Of a DNA stretch of 39,461 bases, positions 14,442 through 21,560 are shown in pieces. Below the pieces are notes generated by a model. The model saw only the letters and a list, made by a program, of their open reading frames with translations. It made no database searches and had not been told where the DNA came from. The stretch is from assembly GCF_006483445.1 (NCBI RefSeq), contig NZ_PPPT01000248.1:1-39461 (forward strand), written 5' to 3'. Position 1 is the first letter of the stretch, and each line of letters begins with the position of its first letter. This DNA is from Bradyrhizobium guangdongense (GTDB taxonomy: Bacteria > Pseudomonadota > Alphaproteobacteria > Rhizobiales > Xanthobacteraceae). The translations under genes were made by a program, and so were the position numbers.

Positions 14442-15488
14442 GTGACAAAACCATTCCCGATGAATGCCTGGTACGCGGCTGCCTGGGACGCAGATGTGAA
14501 GCAAACGCTGCTTCCCCGGACAATTTGCGGCAAGCATGTGGTGATGTACCGCAAGTCCGATGGCAGCGTGGCGGCGCTGGAGGATGCCTGCTGGCACCGC
14601 CTCGTGCCGCTCTCCAAGGGCCGCCTGGAAGGCGACACGGTGGTCTGCGGCTATCATGGCCTGAAATTTAATGCACAGGGCCGCTGCACTTTCATGCCGT
14701 CGCAGGAGACCATCAACCCGTCGGCCTGCGTCCGCGCCTATCCGGCCGTGGAGCGCCACCGCTTCATCTGGCTCTGGATGGGCGACCCCGCGCTCGCCGA
14801 CCCCGCGCTGGTGCCCGACATGCACTGGAACCACGATCCGGCCTGGGCCGGCGACGGCAAGACCATCCACGTCAATTGCGACTACCGCCTGGTCCTCGAC
14901 AACCTCATGGACCTTACCCACGAGACCTTCGTGCACGGCTCCTCCATCGGCAACGACGCGGTCGCCGAGGCTCCGTTCGATGTCACCCATGGCGAAAAGA
15001 CGGTCACGGTGACGCGCTGGATGCGGGGCATCGAGCCGCCGCCGTTCTGGGGCAAGCAATTGGGCAAGCCGGGCCTCGTCGACCGTTGGCAGATCATCCG
15101 CTTCGAGGTGCCCTGCACCATCGCCATCGACGTCGGCGTGGCGCCGGCCGGCACCGGCGCGCCGGAAGGCGACCGCTCGCAGGGCGTCAACGGTTTCGTG
15201 CTCAACACCATCACGCCCGAGACCGAGAAGACCTGTCACTACTTCTGGGCCTTCGTGCGCAACTACCGTGTTGGCGAACAGCGGCTCACCACCGAGCTTC
15301 GCGACGGCGTCTCCACCATCTTCCGCGAGGACGAGCTGATCCTCGAGGCGCAGCAGCGCGCCATGGACGAGAATCCGGATCGCGTGTTCTACAACCTCAA
15401 CATCGACGCCGGCGCGATGTGGACGCGGCGGCTGATCGACAAGATGGTCGAGCGCGAGAATCCGCCGCAGCTCCAGGCCGCGGAGTGA
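14442..15488 (+). CDS. vanA: Vanillate O-demethylase oxygenase subunit (Rieske non-heme iron)
   Basis: GTG 14442 follows GGGAG at a spacing of about 6. The 348 residues match VanA in length and order. A Rieske [2Fe-2S] domain comes first, with ligands in CWHRLVPLSKG and VVCGYHGLKF (C-x-H and C-x2-H). The catalytic domain follows, with the mononuclear iron site DNLMDLTHETFVHGSSIG. The family removes the methyl group of vanillate as formaldehyde, giving protocatechuate, with electrons from VanB. Rhizobia use this route on lignin-derived aromatics. The gene leads a three-gene operon with its GntR regulator 2 bases downstream and vanB after that. A different methoxy- or methyl-aromatic substrate is possible. 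The enzyme class is certain. Confidence 0.88.
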   Translation: MTKPFPMNAWYAAAWDADVKQTLLPRTICGKHVVMYRKSDGSVAALEDACWHRLVPLSKGRLEGDTVVCGYHGLKFNAQGRCTFMPSQETINPSACVRAYPAVERHRFIWLWMGDPALADPALVPDMHWNHDPAWAGDGKTIHVNCDYRLVLDNLMDLTHETFVHGSSIGNDAVAEAPFDVTHGEKTVTVTRWMRGIEPPPFWGKQLGKPGLVDRWQIIRFEVPCTIAIDVGVAPAGTGAPEGDRSQGVNGFVLNTITPETEKTCHYFWAFVRNYRVGEQRLTTELRDGVSTIFREDELILEAQQRAMDENPDRVFYNLNIDAGAMWTRRLIDKMVERENPPQLQAAE

Positions 15489-15490
15489 CC

Positions 15491-16246
15491 ATGGCCGAAC
15501 GCGAGGTCGACCGTTCCGTCTCGCAGACGGTGAAGGCGCAGCTTGCGCTGCGCGACCTGATCCTGTCGGGGGGCTTGCGCCCCGGCGAGCGCATCTCCGA
15601 GCTTCAGGCGGTGGAAACCACGGGTGTCTCGCGCACGCCGGTGCGCATGGCGCTGGTGCGGCTGGAAGAGGAGGGGCTGCTGGAGGCGATCCCCTCCGGC
15701 GGCTTCATGGTGAAGGCCTTTTCCGAGCGCGACATCCTCGATTCCATCGAGCTGCGCGGCACGCTGGAAGGGCTCGCGGCGCGCTTTGCCGCCGAGCGCG
15801 GCGTCACCGCGCGCGACCTCGAGCCGCTGAAGGAGTGCCTTGCCGCGATCGACGATCTCTTGCGCCAGGTGCCGATCTCGGTCGACGCGTTCTCGTCCTA
15901 TGTCGCGCTGAATGCGCGCTTCCACGCGCTCTTGACGGAGCTGTCGCGCAGCCCGCCGCTGATCCGGCAGATCGACCGCGCCTCCGCGCTGCCCTTTGCC
16001 TCGCCGAGCGGTTTCGTCATGGCGCAGTCGGCGCTGCCCGAGGCGCAGCAGATCCTCATCATCGCGCAGGACCACCATCGCATCGTGATCGACGCGATCG
16101 AGAACCGCGAGGGCGCGCGCGCCGAAGCCGTGATGCGCGAGCACGCGCGGCTCGCGGTGCGCAATCTGCGGCTCGCGCTGCGCAACCGCACCCATCTCGA
16201 CCTCCTGCCGGCGCTGAGCCTGATCACCAGCGCCACGACCATCTAG
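15491..16246 (+). CDS. vanR: GntR-family regulator with FCD domain, likely VanR
   Basis: The 251 residues start at ATG 15491, only 2 bases after the vanA stop, so translation is coupled. The N-terminal winged helix reads KAQLALRDLILSGGLRPGER, then ISELQAVETTGVSRTPVRMA and LVRLEEEGLLEAIPSGGFMV. From about residue 75 an all-helical FCD ligand-binding domain follows (LRGTLEGLAARFAAERG, then NARFHALLTELSRSPPLIR and EAQQILIIAQDHHRIVIDAI), with histidines that usually hold a metal in this subfamily. The inducer is probably vanillate or a relative. Its operators are probably the two TGTATACA palindromes upstream of vanA. Placing the repressor inside the operon between the two enzyme subunits implies autoregulation. 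Confidence 0.85.
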   Translation: MAEREVDRSVSQTVKAQLALRDLILSGGLRPGERISELQAVETTGVSRTPVRMALVRLEEEGLLEAIPSGGFMVKAFSERDILDSIELRGTLEGLAARFAAERGVTARDLEPLKECLAAIDDLLRQVPISVDAFSSYVALNARFHALLTELSRSPPLIRQIDRASALPFASPSGFVMAQSALPEAQQILIIAQDHHRIVIDAIENREGARAEAVMREHARLAVRNLRLALRNRTHLDLLPALSLITSATTI

Positions 16247-16255
16247 GGGAGTGCC

Positions 16256-17236
16256 ATGCGATTCATCGAAACCTGGACTCCGGCGACGCTGATTGCGACG
16301 CGCGACCTGTCGCCGTCGATTCGCGAATTCCTTGTCAGACCCGACGATTTCAACGGCGCCGCGTATCCCGTCGGCAGCCATATCAACATCGCCGTCACCA
16401 TCAACGGCCAGCCGGAGACACGCTCCTATTCGCTGGTCGGCGAGGTGGACGCGCGCGGTCTCAGAATCGCGGTGCGCCGCGCCGAGGATTCGCGCGGCGG
16501 CTCGCGCTACATGTGGCAGTTGGCACCGGGCGCACGGCTCGAGATCACCCAACCTTCCTCACTGGTGTCGGTGGACTGGACGCGGAGCCACTATTGCCTG
16601 ATCGCCGGCGGCATCGGCATCACGCCGATCGTCGGTGCCGCGCAGGCGCTAGCCCGCCGCGGCGCGGATGTCACGCTGCACTATTCGGTGCGTTCGCGCG
16701 GCGATGCCGCCTATCTCGACGAGCTCACAGCGCTGCTCGGCGACCGTCTGGTCGTTCATGCCAGCGACGAGGGCAGGCGGCTCGATCTCGACGCGCTGTT
16801 CGCCTCGCTGCCGAAGGAGACGCTGGCGCTGTTCTGCGGCCCGATGCGGATGCTCGACGCCGCGCGTCATGCCTGGATCGGCGCCGGCCATCCGCTGGCA
16901 GACATGCGCTACGAAACCTTCGGCTCCAGCGGATCGCTGCCGACCGAAACGTTCAAGGTGCGCCTGAAGGGCACGGACCTCGAATTCGAGATCCCGCGCG
17001 AGCGCTCGATGCTCGACGTGCTCAATGCCGCCGGCCACGAGGTGATGTACGACTGCAAGCGCGGCGAATGCGGCCTCTGCGCCATCGACGTCGTCGCCGT
17101 CGACGGCGAGATCGACCACCGCGACGTCTTCTTCAGCGACCACCAGAAGCACGAGAACACAAAAATCTGCGCCTGCGTGTCGCGCGCGCGGGGCACCATC
17201 ACGGTGGATACGCTGCGCCGGGCGGATGCGGTGTGA
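16256..17236 (+). CDS. vanB: Vanillate O-demethylase reductase subunit (FMN/NAD, plant-type 2Fe-2S)
   Basis: The 326 residues have the phthalate-dioxygenase-reductase layout. First is an FMN-binding barrel with RSYSLVGE and GGSRYMWQL. Then comes an NAD-binding domain with LIAGGIGITPIVG and ALFCGPMRML. A C-terminal plant-type ferredoxin domain completes it, with cluster ligands in DCKRGECGLC and the last cysteine in KICACVSRA. It passes electrons from NAD(P)H through FMN and the [2Fe-2S] cluster to the Rieske oxygenase VanA. It starts at ATG 16256, 9 bases after the regulator gene, with GGGGAG just upstream. The operon ends here, and a large palindromic element begins 40 bases after the stop codon. 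Confidence 0.92.
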   Translation: MRFIETWTPATLIATRDLSPSIREFLVRPDDFNGAAYPVGSHINIAVTINGQPETRSYSLVGEVDARGLRIAVRRAEDSRGGSRYMWQLAPGARLEITQPSSLVSVDWTRSHYCLIAGGIGITPIVGAAQALARRGADVTLHYSVRSRGDAAYLDELTALLGDRLVVHASDEGRRLDLDALFASLPKETLALFCGPMRMLDAARHAWIGAGHPLADMRYETFGSSGSLPTETFKVRLKGTDLEFEIPRERSMLDVLNAAGHEVMYDCKRGECGLCAIDVVAVDGEIDHRDVFFSDHQKHENTKICACVSRARGTITVDTLRRADAV

Positions 17237-17276
17237 GGTGGGGCGCTATCCGGGCTGCGGCAACCAACCGCAAGGT

Positions 17277-17437
17277 CCGACGTCATCCCGAGGTGCGAGC
17301 TTTGCGATGCAATTTGCATCGCAAAGCGAAGCCTCGAAGGATGGGCCACGGGCGGGCCTGCGGCCCATCCTTCGAGGCGCGCAAGAGCGCGCACCTCCAG
17401 CGACAACGGCTGCGCCGTTGCGCGGGGATGACGTCGG
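17277..17437. repeat. Nested palindromic element after vanB
   Basis: Four nested or adjacent inverted repeats fill 161 bases. The outer arms are CCGACGTCATCCC (17277-17289) and GGGATGACGTCGG (17425-17437). Inside them are GAGGTGCG (17290-17297) and CGCACCTC (17390-17397), then GCTTTGCGATGCAA (17299-17312) and its complement (17314-17327). The innermost arms are a perfect 17-bp pair, GCCTCGAAGGATGGGCC (17331-17347) and its complement (17362-17378). A transcript would fold into a branched structure. It resembles the mosaic intergenic repeats of rhizobia rather than an insertion sequence, as no transposase is present. The remaining bases 17438-17652 contain no gene. Confidence 0.85.
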
Positions 17438-17652
17438 CGTGTGGGGATAGAGGATCCGGGCTTGTGCAGGCGTGTGGAATTTCACTTTGCGAAGATGACC
17501 TTGAAGCTGACATGGCCGCATGTCGGCCTTGGACCACAACCGGAAATTGGGGGTCAGCTGCGGCATTGATGGGGCTTGACAAATTGACCTCGAAAGGCCC
17601 TCATGAAATGCTCGCTTAAGTTGAACGCGCATCTAACCGAAAGGTGAGAACG

Positions 17653-18072
17653 ATGTCTCAATCCTATAGTGGAGAAATACAAGTCGCCGAACTGTCTGCC
17701 AGCCATCTCCTTGCGCGGCGCGAGATCCCGACCTTGGCTCCGGCCGGGGGCGCCGCTGAAGCGGCCCTAGCTAACGCGTTCATCGTCCCGTTCGCGTGGC
17801 CGAACAGGACCAAGGGCGGGATTTTTAGACTGACCAATTTCACAAATATGAGGCCGGACTGGAACGTGTTCGTCTCCGCGGGCGAGGCCAAGGTGCTTGG
17901 CGATCGGACCGCCGGCAATATCGTTGGCAACGCCAGGTTCACCGTGAGCGGTGTGGCACCTGGCGTAAATGAACTCTTCTTTGGTGTTGCGATTGAAGAT
18001 TTCAATGGAACATGGCCGTGGCCAGGGGGGCCATTGGCTCTCAACTTCGACCTCTTTGTGGTTCCGTTCTGA
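17653..18072 (+). CDS. Unknown beta-rich protein, 139 aa
   Basis: ATG 17653 has an AAGGTGAG site 6 bases upstream. The sequence begins MSQSYSGEIQVAELSASHLL and has a Leu/Ala-rich N-terminal third without a proper signal peptide. The rest alternates hydrophobic and polar residues as in a beta-sandwich: FIVPFAWPNRTKGGIFRLTN, then WNVFVSAGEAKVLGD, then ARFTVSGVAPGVNELFFGVA. It ends FDLFVVPF. I do not recognise the family. It stands in an AT-richer patch together with two other small unknown proteins (18303-18725 and 19080-19658), which suggests a horizontally acquired or rapidly changing region. Confidence 0.6.
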   Translation: MSQSYSGEIQVAELSASHLLARREIPTLAPAGGAAEAALANAFIVPFAWPNRTKGGIFRLTNFTNMRPDWNVFVSAGEAKVLGDRTAGNIVGNARFTVSGVAPGVNELFFGVAIEDFNGTWPWPGGPLALNFDLFVVPF

Positions 18073-18246
18073 GGAGCATGGTTTGGGTCGGGGGCGGCCG
18101 CGGTTACGCGGGCACCAGCGGCTCGGCGACCGTTGTCAGGCGCAAACGTAGCGCTTCACCGGGCACGATCAGGCCCAGTCGGACGAATCTTGATCATTGA
18201 AGCATCCCGCCTGATGAAAGTCTCGGATGCCCCGGAAGGACAGCGG

Positions 18247-18269
18247 CGCCGGAAATGAATTTTCCGGCG
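18247..18269. terminator. Hairpin between convergent small-protein genes
   Basis: CGCCGGAAA (18247-18255) and TTTCCGGCG (18261-18269) form a perfect 9-bp stem with the 5-base loop TGAAT. It lies between a rightward gene ending at 18072 and a leftward gene ending at 18303. A-rich and T-rich bases next to the loop, not a T-run outside the stem, make it an imperfect terminator. A two-way stop is still the best explanation. Confidence 0.5.
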
Positions 18270-18302
18270 TCGCCGGCCGGGCACGTGTCGAGCACCCGCT
18301 AT

Positions 18303-18725
18303 TCAACAATGACTGAAAAACTGCATGATTTGTATCGTATCAAACAAGTGTGCCGGGTAGGCCGAGTCAATTATCCATGGCGCCCAATCTCCGATTGTCG
18401 GGCTCCAAAACTGTCCTGACGACCATAACACCAGCCCATTGGCCTGCTTGAAATCGAAATGAAGAATACCCCAGGAATCATCATTTCCGCTTGATCTCAA
18501 ATTGCCGGAAAACGTGAACCACCCGTTGGTGCGGAGCTCCAACATTGGAAATTCCATCGAACAGTCCCCGACGCGTTGGGTACCCCACTGAAAGATCTTC
18601 GTGCTTTGGACAGCGTTTGCAGCACCAACTGTCACTCCGCTGAACACCATTCGCTCCGGCATGATTTCCATCTGCTTCGGCGATTTGGGTGTAAATAGCG
18701 ACTTGTTTGGATATGCCGTTGTCAT
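18303..18725 (-). CDS. Unknown Trp-rich protein, 140 aa
   Basis: ATG 18725 is preceded by the strong ribosome site AAAGGAGAG. The product starts MTTAYPNKSLFTPKSPKQME and has no signal peptide. The middle contains several tryptophans in a beta-like pattern: TNGWFTFSGNLRSSGNDDSW, then GILHFDFKQANGLVLWSSGQ, then FWSPTIGDWAPWIIDSAYPA. That pattern suggests a small sandwich or lectin-like fold. It may belong to a domain-of-unknown-function family (DUF6294-like is one possibility I cannot verify). The GC content is lower than in the core genes. The gene is divergent from the Cys-repeat protein gene across 354 bases. Confidence 0.62.
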   Translation of the reverse strand: MTTAYPNKSLFTPKSPKQMEIMPERMVFSGVTVGAANAVQSTKIFQWGTQRVGDCSMEFPMLELRTNGWFTFSGNLRSSGNDDSWGILHFDFKQANGLVLWSSGQFWSPTIGDWAPWIIDSAYPAHLFDTIQIMQFFSHC

Positions 18726-18773
18726 TTTACTCTCCTTTCCTCGTCAGTGGTTGACAAGTCAGGATACTACAAC

Positions 18774-18795
18774 CTTGCGTTAAGCGAAACGCAAG
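18774..18795. promoter_or_regulatory. Inverted repeat in divergent intergenic region
   Basis: CTTGCGTT (18774-18781) and AACGCAAG (18788-18795) form an 8-bp perfect inverted repeat with a 6-base loop. It is 49 bases upstream of the leftward gene start and is the only structure seen in the 354-base divergent gap 18726-19079. It could be an operator for either gene. The rest of the gap holds no recognisable gene. Confidence 0.4.
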
Positions 18796-19079
18796 TGTCG
18801 CGCAGCTTCAATCAACATGCCTTGAGCCCTCATTCTCCAATGCATGCGGTGAGCCGCCGGGGTCGGAAGCTGCGCCGACAGCGCGCCCCGCAGCAAATAG
18901 CTCTTTGTTCGATTTCCATGGCTTCAAGGAAGCAGCCCGAAACGAAGCACGACCAGGTGAACATTGGGGAGCAACGCCTTGTTGCGACCGATCGTCAAGC
19001 TATGCTATTTTAGGTTGTGCATCGAGAAGGGGTGGAACGGCGGACGTTGATCGACTTGGCACCGACACAGGAGGCTTCC

Positions 19080-19658
19080 ATGGCTGCATCATACTCGTCT
19101 GGCTGGACTTGGTATCACCGCTGCCAGGTTTTGTTTTCCGGGCCGCCCAACGGTGTGTGTCCGGCTGGAGGTGCTCACGACGGCCACACAAGCGCGAGCT
19201 ACTTCATGCTACTCATCGAGCACGGGACGGCTGGCCCAAACCAGCAACCTGGCTGGCGCATGTGCGGGAAATGCCGGGCGCTGTTTTATGGTCCCGGCCA
19301 AGCAAGCAGTTCATGTCCGGCGGGCGGGCGGCATACGATCAACGGGTTTTCAAACTTCGCTGTGCAAGTTGACGACGGAACGACGCCCTCAAACCAGCAA
19401 GGCGGGAGATGGTGCAAGGATTGCCAAACCCTGTTTTATGCGGGGAACGCTGCGCCTCGTCCATGTCCTGCCGGCGCGGGTTGGATGCATGACCCATCGA
19501 TAAGCGGCCACTATGATTTACCCTTCGTCGGAGTGCCGTGGGAACGTACGAGTTCGACGGCAACCTCAGGGTCCAAGGTTCAAACTACACCTTGGGCGGT
19601 CAAGTTGATGTCTACACGATGTCCAGCAATGGCCAGCGACATCATGCCGAGCGCGTGA
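19080..19658 (+). CDS. Protein with three Cys-rich CPAGG-H repeats
   Basis: ATG 19080 has a strong site (AGGAGG) 6 bases upstream. Three repeats of about 45 residues follow each other. Repeat 1 has WYHRCQVLFSGPPNGVCPAG and then GAHD. Repeat 2 has WRMCGKCRALFYGPGQASSS and then CPAGGRH. Repeat 3 has RWCKDCQTLFYAGNAAPRPC and then PAG with H. The pattern W-x-x-C-x-x-C-x-x-LFY, then CPAG, then H recurs in proteins of actinobacteria and some proteobacteria. The three cysteines and one histidine per repeat could bind zinc. The first repeat has lost the first cysteine of its C-x-x-C pair. No signal peptide is visible. After residue about 150 the frame turns to low-quality sequence (ERTSSTATSGSKVQTTPWA), while another frame continues as plausible protein, so a frameshift is possible. 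Confidence 0.68.
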   Translation: MAASYSSGWTWYHRCQVLFSGPPNGVCPAGGAHDGHTSASYFMLLIEHGTAGPNQQPGWRMCGKCRALFYGPGQASSSCPAGGRHTINGFSNFAVQVDDGTTPSNQQGGRWCKDCQTLFYAGNAAPRPCPAGAGWMHDPSISGHYDLPFVGVPWERTSSTATSGSKVQTTPWAVKLMSTRCPAMASDIMPSA

Positions 19659-19831
19659 GGGCCATCCAAAATCAATCGGCATCGGGGGGATGGATTACCG
19701 CTGGCACCAGTTCTTTATCCCCAGGCAGACCCGGGGATTATAACGGCTGCGTCCACGCTCATGACCTGGCGAGTAACAAGTGGTCACCCAAGCTACCCAT
19801 CGTCATCTCGCAACGCATCGACGATGGTTAG
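19538..19831 (+). CDS. Overlapping frame: separate beta-rich protein or frameshifted C-terminus of CPAGG protein
   Basis: GTG 19538 has CGGAG 5 bases before it and opens 97 residues: MGTYEFDGNLRVQGSNYTLG, then GQVDVYTMSSNGQRHHAERV, then GDYNGCVHAHDLASNKW. The composition is typical of a folded beta-domain and much better than the other frame over the same bases. Either this is a second gene, translationally coupled and overlapping the first by 121 bases, or the CPAGG gene has suffered a frameshift near 19530 and this is its natural C-terminal domain. The sequence alone cannot decide. I favour the frameshift slightly, because the first frame loses protein-like character exactly where this one begins. 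Confidence 0.5.
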   Translation: MGTYEFDGNLRVQGSNYTLGGQVDVYTMSSNGQRHHAERVRAIQNQSASGGWITAGTSSLSPGRPGDYNGCVHAHDLASNKWSPKLPIVISQRIDDG

Positions 19832-19905
19832 CCCGGGGGTTTTCCCGAACAGGATTTAGGCCACAACATACGCGCGGGAGGCGACGGCACCGCGCGGTTC
19901 GTTTG

Positions 19906-20349
19906 TCAGCCTCCGGGGCCGTCCTTCATGATGTAGCCCATCAGGTCGTCCACGTTGTGCTCGAGATCCCGGATGATGTTCTTGACGACGTCCCCGACCG
20001 AGATCACGCCCACGACCTTGCCCGCGTCCAGCACCGGCAGATGGCGAAAACCGCGCCGGGCCATCATGGCCATGCAGCCGTCCAGCTGATCGTCCGGCTT
20101 GACCGTGACGGGGTTGCCCGTCATCACCTGGCTCACCGGCGTCTGCTTCGCATCGAGCCCGGGCAGCAGCACCTTGATGGCGCAGTCACCCTGGGTCACG
20201 ATGCCGACCAGCACGTCGTCGTCGATGACCAGCACCGACCGGACCCGGTTGTCGCGCATCTGGCGCAAGGCTTCGACGACCATGTCGCCGGAACGAACAT
20301 GGATCAGGGCGCCACTCTTCTGACCCAGAGCGTTTTTGACCGTGCTCAT
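19906..20349 (-). CDS. Two-CBS-domain protein
   Basis: The 147 residues are a tandem CBS pair and little else. CBS1 spans about 10-65 (LIHVRSGDMVVEALRQMRDN, then SVLVIDDDVLVGIVTQGD). CBS2 spans about 75-130 (VMTGNPVTVKPDDQLDGCMA, then RHLPVLDAGKVVGVISVGDV). Stand-alone CBS pairs bind adenine nucleotides (AMP, ATP, SAM) and sense energy state, often as dimers. ATG 20349 has GAGGGG upstream. The gene is 124 bases downstream of the ABC importer operon on the same strand, so it may be the last gene of that transcript or independent. Stand-alone CBS proteins of this form are common in rhizobia, where their targets are mostly unknown. Confidence 0.92.
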   Translation of the reverse strand: MSTVKNALGQKSGALIHVRSGDMVVEALRQMRDNRVRSVLVIDDDVLVGIVTQGDCAIKVLLPGLDAKQTPVSQVMTGNPVTVKPDDQLDGCMAMMARRGFRHLPVLDAGKVVGVISVGDVVKNIIRDLEHNVDDLMGYIMKDGPGG

Positions 20350-20473
20350 CGATGTCCCCTCGTGGACCTGTTCCGCCCCGCCTTGATGGTCGGAATTGAA
20401 GCATAGTCGAAATATCTGGCGTCGTCAGCACCGCGGCGATGTCGCCGGCTGCCATGGGGCAAAATGCGTCCGC

Positions 20474-21556
20474 TCACCGCACGCGCAAGCCGCTCTCTGC
20501 ATCGAAGACGAATGTGCGGGACGGCGTCAAGGAGACGCCGATGCGATCGCCCTGCCGGCCGGCAAATTGGTTGGAGGCTTTCACGGCGACGAAGTCGCCT
20601 TCGGCCTTGACCGTCACGAGCGTGTGGTCGCCGATCAGCTCGTTGGCGTAGATCTCGCCCTTCAGATCGCCCTTGTCGTGCGCGACGATGGTGCAGTCTT
20701 CAGGCCGCACGCCGAGGACGGCCCTGGCGATCCGGCCCGGCACGGGTGACACCAGCCGGGCGCCGTGGCCCATGAAGGTTTCGCCCTCCAGCGCGCCATG
20801 GATGATGTTCATGGGCGGCGAGCCGATGAACTGGGCGACGAACAGATTGGCGGGATCGTTGTAGATGTTCGCCGGAGTATCGAGTTGCTGCAGAATGCCC
20901 TTTTCCAGAACGGCAACCCGGTGGGCGAGCGTCATGGCTTCGATCTGGTCGTGCGTCACATAAATGGTCGTGATGCCCAGCGACTGCTGCATGTGCTTCA
21001 GCTCGGCGCGCATGTGACCACGAAGTTTTGCATCGAGATTTGACAGCGGCTCATCCATCAGAAACACCGACGGGCGGCGGATGATGGCGCGTGCCAGCGC
21101 CACGCGCTGACGCTGACCTCCGGAGAGCTCCCGCGGGTAGCGATCGAGCAGGGTCTGGAGCTGCACTTGCGCGGCGGCCTCCTTGATCGCGGCGGTGCGC
21201 TCGGCCTCGGGAATACGGCGAACCTTGAGCGGAAAGCCGATATTCTCGGCCACGGTCTTGTGCGGGTAGAGCGCGTAGGACTGAAACACCATCGAGATGT
21301 CGCGGTACTTCGGCAGGACGTCGGTGACATCGCGGTCGCCGATCAGGACGCGGCCGGCGGTAGCGGTCTCCAGGCCGGAGAGAATCCTGAGCGCGGTGGT
21401 CTTGCCCGAGCCGGACGCGCCGAGCAGCACCAGAAATTCGCCCGGCGCAACCTCCAGGTTGAATTCCTCGAGCACCTTCACGGGACCGAAATATTTGCGC
21501 ACATTGTCGAAGCGGACCGGGACCTGGCGAGCGGCGGCGGAAACCATGTTGTTCAT
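20474..21556 (-). CDS. ABC transporter ATP-binding protein, carbohydrate-importer (UgpC/MalK) type
   Basis: From ATG 21556 the protein is 360 residues. The nucleotide-binding domain shows Walker A GASGSGKTT, the Q-loop in MVFQSYALYPHKTV, signature LSGGQRQRVALARA, Walker B VFLMDEP and the H-loop YVTHDQIEAMT. The C-terminal 120 residues form the TOBE/MalK-type regulatory domain with FIGSPPMN and LGVRPEDC. It energises import at the inner face of the membrane. The start lies 4 bases after the stop of the permease gene. It is the last gene of the importer operon. The longer frame to 21580 would start inside the permease gene and is not needed. Confidence 0.93.
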   Translation of the reverse strand: MNNMVSAAARQVPVRFDNVRKYFGPVKVLEEFNLEVAPGEFLVLLGASGSGKTTALRILSGLETATAGRVLIGDRDVTDVLPKYRDISMVFQSYALYPHKTVAENIGFPLKVRRIPEAERTAAIKEAAAQVQLQTLLDRYPRELSGGQRQRVALARAIIRRPSVFLMDEPLSNLDAKLRGHMRAELKHMQQSLGITTIYVTHDQIEAMTLAHRVAVLEKGILQQLDTPANIYNDPANLFVAQFIGSPPMNIIHGALEGETFMGHGARLVSPVPGRIARAVLGVRPEDCTIVAHDKGDLKGEIYANELIGDHTLVTVKAEGDFVAVKASNQFAGRQGDRIGVSLTPSRTFVFDAESGLRVR

Positions 21557-21560
21557 CCGC

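Noticed and set aside
17277..17437. Insertion sequence
   Set aside because: Terminal inverted repeats are present but there is no transposase gene and no visible target duplication; it is better described as a mosaic repeat.
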